Assembly (NCBI RefSeq): GCF_016863635.1
Contig: NZ_BOPG01000011.1
Span: 1 to 64,000, forward strand
Direction: 5' to 3'
Source of the DNA: Virgisporangium aurantiacum
Lineage (GTDB): Bacteria; Actinomycetota; Actinomycetes; Mycobacteriales; Micromonosporaceae
DNA: 64,000 bases
How positions within the stretch are numbered: position 1 is the stretch's first letter; each line of letters opens with the position of its first letter. The translations under genes were made by a program, and so were the position numbers. Positions 47,008 to 54,331 of this stretch are shown here, one piece after another. Below the pieces are notes generated by a model. That model saw only the letters and a list, made by a program, of their open reading frames with translations. It was not told the origin of the DNA and did no database searches.

Positions 47008-47414
47008 ATGAAATGGCCGTTGATACGTCGGCTCGACGTGCGCGTGATGGTCGTGGCCCTGGTCGCCGCCGTGGCGGCGATCGTTCCCGCGTCGGCCGCT
47101 CACGCCGGCGTCATGGGACCTCACAGGATCTCGAACGCACCCGCGAACTCGACCTTCTACTCGTATCGCTGGACCAACCTCAGGGACGGCTACGACGCAC
47201 ACATCTTTTTCAACTTCTGAAGCGCGAACCCCAAGGTCCAGGTGATCAACGCGGACACCCTGCAGCTCATGGCAGAGGAGATCATGTACTGCCTGACACC
47301 GTCGACTGGTTCTACTTCGGCGACCTTCCGACCGACGACTACCAGTTCCGGATCGTCGACACGCGCTCCGGAGGCAGACCGCTGAAGGTGGGTTCGTACA
47401 TCGTCTACCACTGA
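47008..47414 (+). pseudogene. Small secreted protein, interrupted by TGA and a frameshift
   Basis: ATG 47008 (after GGGGGAA) starts a clear signal peptide (VMVVALVAAVAAIVPASAAHA) followed by HRISNAPANSTFYSYRWTNL. The frame stops at TGA 47218-47220. Directly beyond it the same frame reads SANPKVQVINADTLQLMAEE, then one base is lost near 47290. The +1 frame ends naturally with VDWFYFGDLPTDDYQFRIVD ... GSYIVYH at 47414. The restored product would be about 135 residues. Family unknown. A strong terminator follows 5 bp later. Confidence 0.6.
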
Positions 47415-47419
47415 ACCCC

Positions 47420-47473
47420 TAACGCCGTAGGCGGGCCGGTCTCCTCACGGGAGCCGGCCCGCCTACGGCGTTA
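47420..47473. terminator. Long near-perfect hairpin, probable bidirectional terminator
   Basis: Bases 47420-47439 pair perfectly with 47454-47473 (20 bp). A further CTCC/GGGAG pairing tightens the loop, TCAC. This is the strongest hairpin I noticed in the window. It lies just after the small secreted gene. No U-tract on either side. The length and perfection could also mark a recent palindromic insertion. Confidence 0.75.
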
Positions 47474-47893
47474 CCGCGCCGGGCATGATGTGTGCGATGG
47501 GGTCAGCGACGGTCTTGGGCCGGTAGTCGGGTTGGCCGAGCCGGCGTCCGATCTCAAAGGCGAACCGGGCGCCCGAGAGGGTCACTGGCGGCAAGGCGCC
47601 GCCAATGGAGAGATCCGACAAGAGCGGCAGGCCGCGGTCTGGCCAGCCTTCGCCAGGATGCCGCGAGCACACCCGACTGTCCCGTCGCGCCAGGCGTCGT
47701 AGTCGCCGAAGCATTGACCGCGGAATCGTGCCGCCCAACCCGAACGAAGTTCGCGTACTCGCATTGATCAGTTGGGCCGTTGGAGTTCCTGTCTCCTGTG
47801 GCGCGATCAACTCCGGCCTCGTGATATCGTGGCGCATCTCGCAGCGTGTCGTCAAGATCAACTTTCGGTGTTCCCTCCGGAAGGAAGCCGTTA
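47474..47893. other. No convincing gene
   Basis: About 420 bp with overlapping short frames on both strands that share no consistent coding signal. The right end contains the ribosome binding site AAGGAAG (47881-47887) of the next gene. Confidence 0.35.
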
Positions 47894-48370
47894 ATGGGTC
47901 GCAAACACTCATTTATGGATCGCGAATTTCGCACTCCGGCGTTTGATGCGGACGACGGCGGAGACTTTGAGAAGAACCTTGTTTTCGTGATCATGCCGTT
48001 TCGTGGCATCGAGATGACGGAAGTCTACGCTGCGGTTCAGGATGAATGCCGCAAGCTACGCCTCAATACCCGTCGGGCAGATGAGTACGCGGGATCAGGA
48101 TTTGTGATCCGAGAGGTTGTCGAACTAATCGAGCGCGCCGAGTTCATTGTCTGTGACCTCACCGACGAGAGACCCAACGTATACTACGAGCTGGGCTATG
48201 CCCATGGCGTGGGCAACGAAAACATGGACATCCTATTGGTAGCTAAGGCCGGCACGGAGCTGCACTTTGACATCGCGCCGCTTCGCGTTCAATTTTACAC
48301 GTCAGCCGAGCACCTACGAACCATTGTCTCCTCAAGCTTGAAGGCGATGATACGAGCCACTCGCCAGTAA
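47894..48370 (+). CDS. Nucleoside-deoxyribosyltransferase/TIR-like effector-type protein
   Basis: 158 residues from ATG 47894, six bases after AAGGAAG. The fold motifs of the NDT-like/TIR-like superfamily are plain: VIMPF (32-36), an ADEYAGSGFVIREVVELIE helix region, then DLTDERPNVYYELGYAHG (88-105) with the conserved Glu99, and ILLVAKAG followed by FDIAPLRVQFY. Proteins of this 'MPF...DLT..NPNV.YELG.AH' type are nucleotide- or NAD-processing domains often found in antiphage and conflict systems, but stand-alone copies of unknown role are also common. Its codon use is visibly less GC-biased than that of its neighbours, suggesting transfer. No CD-NTase, STING or Argonaute partner is adjacent. 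Confidence 0.75.
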   Translation: MGRKHSFMDREFRTPAFDADDGGDFEKNLVFVIMPFRGIEMTEVYAAVQDECRKLRLNTRRADEYAGSGFVIREVVELIERAEFIVCDLTDERPNVYYELGYAHGVGNENMDILLVAKAGTELHFDIAPLRVQFYTSAEHLRTIVSSSLKAMIRATRQ

Positions 48371-48673
48371 AACCGCATCGCCAGAAGTCAGTGGAAGGTT
48401 GAACGAGCCCTTGAGGTCGTCTTGGACTGAGCGATGTCCTCGTAGAAGGCCCGGACGAACAACACAGTTCGCTGCGTGGGGTGCAATTTCGCGGTCGAGC
48501 CCTGGTAGGGGATACCGCGTGCGTGCACCGTGGGATCTGTCTGCACCGCTTGAGGTCGGGACCGCAGGCGGGAGCCGAGACCGGAAGCCTGCGGGGCTCG
48601 TAAACCCGGTTCAGATGGTCTGACGTGCGACTTGCGCGAAGCCGGTGTCGAGCTTGCTGCGACGATCACGGCC
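48371..48673. other. No convincing gene
   Basis: About 300 bp. The plus strand contains a readable end GSRDRKPAGLVNPVQMV then stop (to 48623), which might be the tail of a lost gene. I cannot assign it. Confidence 0.3.
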
Positions 48674-48905
48674 ATGAGCGCTTCGTTGGTGTACCTGCTG
48701 CTGCGCCAGGTGTTGCAGATGTTGAACCAACTCGTCCGCGACGGCGGAGCCAAAGACGTCGAGCTGCTGGTCCTCCGCCACCAGGTCGCGGTACTACGCC
48801 GCCAGGTACACCGCCCCGACCTTCAACCGGCCGACCGGGTGGTGCTGGCCGCCCTGTCCCGGCTACTCCCCCACCCACGCTGGGCGGCATTCTTCGTCAC
48901 CCCGG
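48674..48905 (+). pseudogene. N-terminal fragment of an integrase-core transposase
   Basis: From ATG 48674: ASLVYLLLRQVLQMLNQLV, then VELLVLRHQVAVLRRQVHRP, ADRVVLAALSRLLPHPRWAA and FVTPAT. This is the usual start of an actinobacterial transposase with an rve integrase core (IS3/IS481-like group). It breaks off before the catalytic domain and joins unrelated sequence. About 75 of an expected 350 or so residues remain. Confidence 0.7.
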
Positions 48906-49021
48906 CCACGCCACCCACGTGCACCTCGCCCGCAAACGCCGGTTCACCACCGACCAAGTCCACGCACTCCTCGACCGGTTCACGATCACACCGGCCGCCG
49001 ACCGACTGGCCGAGTCCCACC

Positions 49022-49156
49022 GTGGCACCACCGAAGAAGTACCCGGATGAGTTGAAAGCCCGTGCAGTGCGGCTGTACCGAGAGTCGGATCCGAAGCCGA
49101 CGATTCGCAAGCTGGCCGAGCAGCTCGGCGTGCACCCTGAGGCGTTGCGGAACCGG
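49022..49156 (+). pseudogene. IS3-family OrfA fragment
   Basis: From GTG 49022 the frame reads APPKKYPDELKARAVRLYRE, then PTIRKLAEQLGVHPEALRN. This is the HTH N-terminus of an IS3-type OrfA. It ends abruptly at the palindrome at 49155-49184 and is followed by non-coding sequence. It is fused in frame to the preceding transposase fragment, so two or three insertions have been superimposed here. Confidence 0.72.
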
Positions 49157-49184
49157 GTCTTATGCCGACGTCGGCATAAGACCC
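49155..49184. repeat. Perfect 30-bp palindrome with a third half-copy downstream
   Basis: GGGTCTTATGCCGAC is followed immediately by its exact reverse complement. A further direct copy of CTTATGCCGACGT begins at about 49202. Two abutting inverted copies plus one direct copy suggest terminal repeats of an excised or inserted element, or a recombinase site. It interrupts the IS3 OrfA fragment exactly, supporting an insertion role. Confidence 0.75.
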
Positions 49185-49216
49185 ATTACGCCGAGGTCCG
49201 GCTTATGCCGACGTGG

Positions 49217-50122
49217 CGGCGGGTGCCGGTCCACTCGTTGGAGTGACTGCTGCTGGGTCAGCGTATTCCGGCGATGTGATCGGGCGTCATTCTCTCGAAG
49301 TTGGTGAGAGGGGGCGATCAAGGGTGGTCGCTTGGGTCCGCGCGTGGCTGGACCGCTGGCCGAGTATGCCGATGGTTTCGCTGGTGAGCTTTCGCGGTTG
49401 GGTTACACACCCGGGTCGGCGATCCGATGTCACCGCTGCGATGGACGACGACGTCCACTAGCAATCTCGCCGCCGCACTCACCTCTCACAAGGCCATCGG
49501 GTTTCGGCCGACACGGTCGCCGATCTGTTCGGGCAAACGTGTTCAGTCTGCAGGGCAACACCAAACGGACGATCTGTTCATGCCTTGCAGTTTCTGGTCG
49601 GCGGCGACCAGGGTGGCTTCCAACCCAGCGACTTCGCCGAACCAGCCTTCGCCGGTGAGCCTCGGGGACGCGGGCGGTGGTTGTCGCGGATCTCTTGCAG
49701 GCGCGGCATTTGGGCCGGGTCCGGTCGCAGGAGTGGACAGCGTATGCCGCTGTACTCGTGCACACAGGGAGCGCCGAAGTCACGGGTGCATCCAAGGAAC
49801 CCGGCCGCCGGCTCACTTGTGATTGAGCCTACGCAGAACTGCATATGGCCATAGCCCGGCTGCGCTGGTGTCCAGTTCGCGCCAGGGCAGATCAAGGAGC
49901 CTCCCGTGAGGAGCATCGGCATTCGGCACACCAGTACGTGAAGATCGCGCCACCGTTGTCGCTTCACTCGTTCGCGAGTGACCTGCGCGCCCCAGCCGCT
50001 CGCACTAATCGATCTTGAACCGACTGCGATGAAAGCAACGTGACAGATTGGCTGTGTTGGAATGATCCGGCATCGAATCGATACAGCGAAGTGGATGATC
50101 AGTGGTGAGGAGGCACAACTGC
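49217..50122. other. About 900 bp without a recognisable gene
   Basis: Several short frames exist on both strands but none has a domain signature, a good start or consistent third-position GC. The right end holds the GAGGAGG ribosome binding site (50107-50113) of the next gene. Confidence 0.35.
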
Positions 50123-50407
50123 ATGAGGTTGTTGAAACGGTTGATCGTCGGCTCTACTGTCGCAGTCACCATGACACTCAGTCCGGTGGGTCCAGCCAGC
50201 GCGGCCAATGCCGAACCGTTCCGCCTACCGGCAGGGTCGTCTATTGAGTCTGTTCAGGTCAAGGCCGGCCCGTTCACTGACGGTCCGTTCGACAACTACT
50301 GGGAGTGCTACTACGAGCGGCAGGTAAACATCAACAACGGCTGGCAAGCCAGCCCGTGCGACTGGAACCCGATCAAGATGGCGTGGTACTTCGTTTACTG
50401 GTCATGA
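50123..50407 (+). CDS. Small secreted protein, about 94 residues
   Basis: ATG 50123 is nine bases after GAGGAGG. The signal peptide LLKRLIVGSTVAVTMTLSPV ends in ASAA (about residue 28). The mature part of about 66 residues is rich in Trp/Tyr/Asn (DNYWECYYERQVNINNGWQA, then SPCDWNPIKMAWYF) with two Cys that may pair. A terminator hairpin follows 30 bp later. Its style resembles the interrupted secreted protein at 47008, though no direct similarity is evident. Function unknown. Confidence 0.65.
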   Translation: MRLLKRLIVGSTVAVTMTLSPVGPASAANAEPFRLPAGSSIESVQVKAGPFTDGPFDNYWECYYERQVNINNGWQASPCDWNPIKMAWYFVYWS

Positions 50408-50438
50408 AAGGCCGATCAGGTAAGCACTAATCGGGTAG

Positions 50439-50462
50439 GAGGGATGCATTGCTGCATCCCTC
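50439..50462. terminator. Hairpin terminator after the small secreted gene
   Basis: GAGGGATGCA (50439-50448) pairs perfectly with TGCATCCCTC (50453-50462) around a TTGC loop. The position 31 bp after the stop codon fits a rho-independent-like terminator lacking a U-tract. Confidence 0.65.
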
Positions 50463-50571
50463 TCCCCGTACCGTGCCAATACTTGTCGCGTGGTCTCTCG
50501 CAGGGATCGATGTGGCGTGCCGCACCGGGCGTGACCGCAGATGGGCGCATTCCGGGATCATGAGGTATCAC

Positions 50572-50682
50572 GACTGTGGCGGCTTGTCCACCCGGGCGCG
50601 TGACAAGCGTGAGGCGGTACGGATGCAGGCGGCGACGTGGTTCGCCGACGGAGTCTCGCCGACGGAGGCGGCTGTCCTTTGA
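50572..50682 (+). pseudogene. IS630-type transposase N-terminal fragment
   Basis: The frame reads LSTRARDKREAVRMQAATWF then ADGVSPTEAAV and stops. This is the N-terminal HTH start of an IS630-like transposase (typically RREAVRLQAA..F..G.S..E.A). Only about 35 residues remain. It is another sign of mobile-element debris beside the peptide cluster. Confidence 0.55.
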
Positions 50683-50784
50683 CCCGCCGGGCTTGACCCG
50701 CACCCCGAGCGCGGACCCCGTCCATATCAGCTCCACCCGCCGCCCGCTGTACGACTACCCTCACACTGTGCTATCCGTTGACGG

Positions 50785-51214
50785 ATGCGGGATGTTGTCC
50801 CGGTGCCTGCTGTGTACGCCCAGAGTGACCAGTTCCGTGGTGCCCGCATCCACCTGTGCGATCTTGCCGGTCTTGAGATTCGCGATTGCGAGGTCAGCGG
50901 CCTGAAAGATCGTGGACTGCTATGGGGCGACGTCCACCTCGGTGGCGCGTTCGAGCGTGTCGTTGTCAACGACGTCGACGTGACTGGCTAAATCGAGGCC
51001 GAGCTACCGGCGGCATCCCACGCGGGTGCTGGCACGCGACGCCGCGCCTCCGTCGACTACCGGGCTGCCCGGATGCCATCGAGACGCAGTGGGAGTCGAC
51101 GCTCGACCGCGCCGGCTCCTGCCCGAGGCCAAGCTGCACGAGCAGGTCAACGGCGAGTGTTCGTTCGTCGAGACCCAACGGCAGAGTCGTCGGACTGTTC
51201 AGTCAGACACGTGA
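50785..51214 (+). pseudogene. DinB-like/pentapeptide gene fragment
   Basis: The frame reads DQFRGARIHLCDLAGLEIRD, then AFERVVVNDVDVTG, an in-frame TAA, then IEAELPA. This is the order I associate with DinB-family proteins that have a short pentapeptide-like N-terminal part (pattern recalled from the family, not computed). Further fragments (ETQWESTLDRAG; LHEQVNGE; FVETQR) appear in other frames up to about 51190. The gene is broken by at least one stop and two shifts. Confidence 0.5.
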
Positions 51215-51288
51215 AAGCATCGTGAAAGGGTGTATATGCCAGCCTTCAATTCCACAGTCGGACCTTTACCAACGAAAGGACATCGCAG

Positions 51289-51474
51289 ATGCGAAATGCT
51301 CTCGGTGGGGTCGCCGATCGTTTGCTCGCCCTGGTAGTTCCCCGCACGACCGCCGGTGCCTGCCCGTGCCCCGATGGAGGCACGCGAATCGTTTGCAAAG
51401 AAACCTTCCTGTGGCGATGCGAGTTGACCTGCAAGTGCGAGTACGCGAACTGCGTGTATCTCGGCCGTTGCTGA
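51289..51474 (+). CDS. Cysteine-rich precursor-like peptide, 61 residues, eight Cys
   Basis: ATG 51289 follows GAAAGGA. Residues 1-24 are leader-like: amphipathic with a hydrophobic centre (RNALGGVADRLLALVVPRTT) and ending Ala-Gly-Ala. The remaining 37 residues begin with Cys25 and contain eight Cys (25, 27, 36, 44, 48, 50, 55, 61), the last being the C-terminal residue. Ala22-X-Ala24 directly before Cys25 is a type I signal-peptidase site, and an S26 peptidase is encoded three genes downstream. A redoxin gene starts 16 bp after the stop. I infer a secreted disulfide-rich or otherwise Cys-modified peptide. I know of no named family. It could alternatively be a small lipoprotein, but the -3 residue is Ala rather than Leu. 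Confidence 0.7.
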   Translation: MRNALGGVADRLLALVVPRTTAGACPCPDGGTRIVCKETFLWRCELTCKCEYANCVYLGRC

Positions 51475-51490
51475 GTGGGAGGCAGAGCCA

Positions 51491-52020
51491 GTGGCTTTCT
51501 CAGTCGCTGCGATAATCGGCATCGGACGCTCGGCGTGGTGAATCTGGTGTTCTCATTCGGCGTGATTCGACGTCTACGGGAGCATACCGAGATTCTGAAT
51601 CGACGGAACTCTCGGCCGGACCGCGCGATGATGCTGGCCGGTGGCACGGTTGGCGAGTTCAGTGTGGTGGCTGTCGATGGCGAGGCGGTTTCGCGGCGGA
51701 GCCTCGGCGCAGGCACGTTGGTCAGCTTCGTATCCACCGCCTGTCCCACGTGTGTTGAGCGGTTGCCGGAGCTCGTCAGGTTCGCCGAGGAACACGCCGG
51801 CCCGGTCCTTTGTGTAGTGGTAGGCAGCGGTGCTGACGCGGCTGCGATGACCCGGGCATTTGACGGCATCGCCACGGTTGTAGCGGAGCCCGTGGGTGGT
51901 CCGATGGCCGGCGCGTTCGACATCCAGGCGTTCCCGACGTTCGGCTTGCTGGACGCTGGTGGCGTGGTGCGGGCGAGCGGGTTCGCGCCGTCCGCCCTGG
52001 CGGCTAGCACGTCGGTATGA
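51491..52020 (+). CDS. Thioredoxin-like (TlpA/MauD-type) membrane-anchored redoxin, N-terminus frameshifted
   Basis: The main domain has a TlpA/MauD pattern: VGEFSVVAVDGEAVSRRSL, TLVSFVSTACPTCVERLPEL with a CPTC active site, a VVVGSGADAAAMTRAF strand and the cis-Pro region AFPTFGLLDAGGVVRASG. A full membrane anchor would read VAFSVAAIIGI from GTG 51491 (GGGAGG at 51477-51482), then TLGVVNLVFSFGVIRRLREH in the next frame. One base near 51522 appears missing. Otherwise translation could start at GTG 51535 or 51538 with only a short anchor. The stop overlaps the ABC gene start by 4 bp. It probably oxidises, reduces or shuffles disulfides of the Cys-rich peptide outside the membrane. Confidence 0.78.
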
Positions 52021-53870
52021 CCGCTGGCGAAACTCCTGCACTCGGTCGTGTTCTCGGTGGATCTTGGCACGCGCTCCGTTTAGCTGTGAGTACGGCGCCC
52101 GCATGGGTCGCGTTGCAGGTTGTACTGAACGTGGCATTGGCGGCGCCGCCGGTAATTTCGGTGTGGTTGATGAAAGCGGCTCTCGACGCGATCAGCGGTC
52201 GCCGGTCGGCGGAGCTGCCGTTGATCACCGGGGGTCTGGTCGTGGTCGGATTGGCGACCACGGTACTGCCTGCGGTGCACAAGTACGTCAACGCGCACCT
52301 GGGGCGGGTGATCGGCCGGCGATCCCAAGCGGAGTTATATCTGGCCACCGAACGATTGGATGGCCTGGCCAGGCTTGAGGACCCGTCGTTTCGGGACCGG
52401 CTACGGTTGGCTCAGCAGGCCGGTCGTACCGGTCCTGGCAATGTTCTGGACGGTGTGCTCGGTACTGGCCGGGACCTGCTGTCGTTGACCGGGATGATCG
52501 GTGTCCTGTGGTCGATCAGCCCGACGATGGCCGGCGTGGCGCTGCTCGGCCTGGCACCGGCACTGGCTGCGCAGATCCAGCTGGCCAGGGCGGCGGCCCG
52601 TACCTATTGGCGGATCAGCCCATTGATGCGCCGTGAGTTCTTCTACTCGGAGCTGTTGGTCAGCCTGACCGCGGCGATGGAGCTCCGACTGCTCGGCCTG
52701 TCCGCGTTGTTTCGGGGCCGGATGCTGGCCGAACTGGGTGCCGCGGACGAACAGCGCCGCCGTATCGACGGCCGCGAGCTATGCGTGCAGGTCGGACTGG
52801 GGATCATGTCGGCGTCGCTTCTTGGTGGCGGTCTGGTGTGGGCCATCGGGGCCGCTGGCCGGGGCCGGCTGACGATCGGGGATGTATCGGCTTTTGCGGG
52901 CGCAGTTGCGGCGCTACTGGCTGGCGTCACCGTGGCAGTCGCGCGGGTCGCGGACGGCTACCAGGCTTTGATCATGTATGACCACTACCGCGTCGTTCTG
53001 GAAGTCGAGCCAGATCTGGCCGTGGCCGTCGACCCGCGGCCGGTGCCGACGCTGCGGCGGGGCATCGAGGTGCGGGACGTGTGGTTCCGGTACGCACCTG
53101 ACCAGCCGTGGGTGTTGCGCGGCATCGACCTGTACATCCCGCATGGCACCGCAGTCGCGCTCGTGGGCCGCAACGGCGCCGGAAAGAGCACGCTGGTCAA
53201 GCTGCTGTGCCGCTTCTATGACCCGGAACGCGGAGCGATTCTGTGGGACGGGGTGGACCTGCGTGACCTGTCGGTGAGGGAACTGCGCGACCACATCGGC
53301 GTGGTGTTCCAGGACCACATGGAATATGAGGTCTCCATCGCCGAGAACATCGGCGTGGGTGAGGTGACGGCGCTGCTCGACACCGCGCGGATCGAGGCCG
53401 CAGCCGGTCGGGCTGGCCTGCACGAGACGATCCGCGGCCTGCCCCGCGGCTACCACACGCTGCTGTCTCGAATATTCCTGGACACCGACAACGATGAAAC
53501 GCACATTGGTCTCCTGCTGTCCGGGGGCCAGCGTCAGCGGTTGGCACTCGCCCGCGCGTTCATGCGCGACCGGCGCGACCTGTTGATCCTCGACGAACCG
53601 AGTTCCGGCCTGGACCCCGCTGCAGAACACGACATCCACCACCGGCTACGCGACCGGCGTGAAGGTGCCACCAGCCTGCTGATCTCGCACAGGTTGAACA
53701 CCGTGCGCGACGCTGACCGGATCGTCGTGCTGGCCGATGGCCGGATCATCGAGCAGGGTCGCCATGACGAGCTGATCGCCGCAAGTGGCGACTACGCCGA
53801 CCAGTTCGGGCTGCAGGCCGATGGCTACCGCGACGAGTCGACCAACGCCGGCCCGGTGGTGTCGCGATGA
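52017..53870 (+). CDS. ABC exporter, fused permease-ATPase, probably for the Cys-rich peptide
   Basis: 617 residues, ATG 52017 overlapping the redoxin stop. Residues 1-335 form a six-helix exporter domain (VALQVVLNVALAAPPVISVW, GLVVVGLATTVLPAVHKYVN, ASLLGGGLVWAIGAAGRGRL). The ATPase domain (about 345-600) has Walker A GRNGAGKST, Q-loop VVFQDHMEYEVSIAENI, signature LSGGQRQRLALA, Walker B LLILDEPSSGLD and H-loop ISHRLN. There is no N-terminal C39 peptidase domain, so leader removal must be done by another protease such as the S26 enzyme encoded next. It overlaps that gene by ATGA. Such half-size exporters act as homodimers. Confidence 0.9.
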   Translation: MTAGETPALGRVLGGSWHALRLAVSTAPAWVALQVVLNVALAAPPVISVWLMKAALDAISGRRSAELPLITGGLVVVGLATTVLPAVHKYVNAHLGRVIGRRSQAELYLATERLDGLARLEDPSFRDRLRLAQQAGRTGPGNVLDGVLGTGRDLLSLTGMIGVLWSISPTMAGVALLGLAPALAAQIQLARAAARTYWRISPLMRREFFYSELLVSLTAAMELRLLGLSALFRGRMLAELGAADEQRRRIDGRELCVQVGLGIMSASLLGGGLVWAIGAAGRGRLTIGDVSAFAGAVAALLAGVTVAVARVADGYQALIMYDHYRVVLEVEPDLAVAVDPRPVPTLRRGIEVRDVWFRYAPDQPWVLRGIDLYIPHGTAVALVGRNGAGKSTLVKLLCRFYDPERGAILWDGVDLRDLSVRELRDHIGVVFQDHMEYEVSIAENIGVGEVTALLDTARIEAAAGRAGLHETIRGLPRGYHTLLSRIFLDTDNDETHIGLLLSGGQRQRLALARAFMRDRRDLLILDEPSSGLDPAAEHDIHHRLRDRREGATSLLISHRLNTVRDADRIVVLADGRIIEQGRHDELIAASGDYADQFGLQADGYRDESTNAGPVVSR

Positions 53871-54289
53871 TGTGGCTCGCCGGAGGCCTTGCCCTGACCG
53901 CATTGGCCGGAACGGTCGCCGTTCTCAGAAGGTGCTACATCGTGGTGCGGGTCCACGGTACGAGCATGACGCCGACGCTGCGCGATGGTGACCGAGTATT
54001 GGTGCGCCGCGTTCAGCTGGCGCGGGTTGGGCCCGGCGACATGGTGGTCATCAAGATGCCACCGCCACACACGCACGGCGCTCCGCCTTGGCTGGTGAAG
54101 CGGGCGGTTGCCGTTCCCGGCGACCCGGTCCCGACGGATCGGTTCCCGATCCTGCCGGCCACCGATCGGGCGGTCCCGCCCGACCGGCTGGTGCTGCTCG
54201 GCGACAACCCGACGGCCAGCTACGACTCCCGCCTGAACGGATACTTCGCCGCAGACAAGGTCCTCGGCGTAGTTGTACGCACACTGTGA
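53867..54289 (+). CDS. S26-family (type I) signal peptidase-like protein
   Basis: 140 residues. An N-terminal membrane helix (WLAGGLALTALAGTVAVL) is followed by box B, VHGTSMTPTLRDGDRVLV, with the nucleophilic Ser. Box D VKRAVAVPGD carries the general-base Lys, and box E LLGDNPTASYDSR completes the core. All catalytic residues are present. It is shorter than housekeeping SipW/LepB enzymes, as is usual for cluster-specific copies. As the last gene of the cluster, coupled to the exporter, it probably cleaves the A-X-A site of the Cys-rich peptide (inference). Confidence 0.87.
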   Translation: MMWLAGGLALTALAGTVAVLRRCYIVVRVHGTSMTPTLRDGDRVLVRRVQLARVGPGDMVVIKMPPPHTHGAPPWLVKRAVAVPGDPVPTDRFPILPATDRAVPPDRLVLLGDNPTASYDSRLNGYFAADKVLGVVVRTL

Positions 54290-54331
54290 TCCTCGGCGCA
54301 TAGCCACCTCGGCCTCAAAGCGGACACGTCC

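Noticed and set aside
48388..48753. 121-codon minus-strand frame
   Set aside because: No recognisable domain and it overlaps the better-supported transposase fragment on the plus strand.
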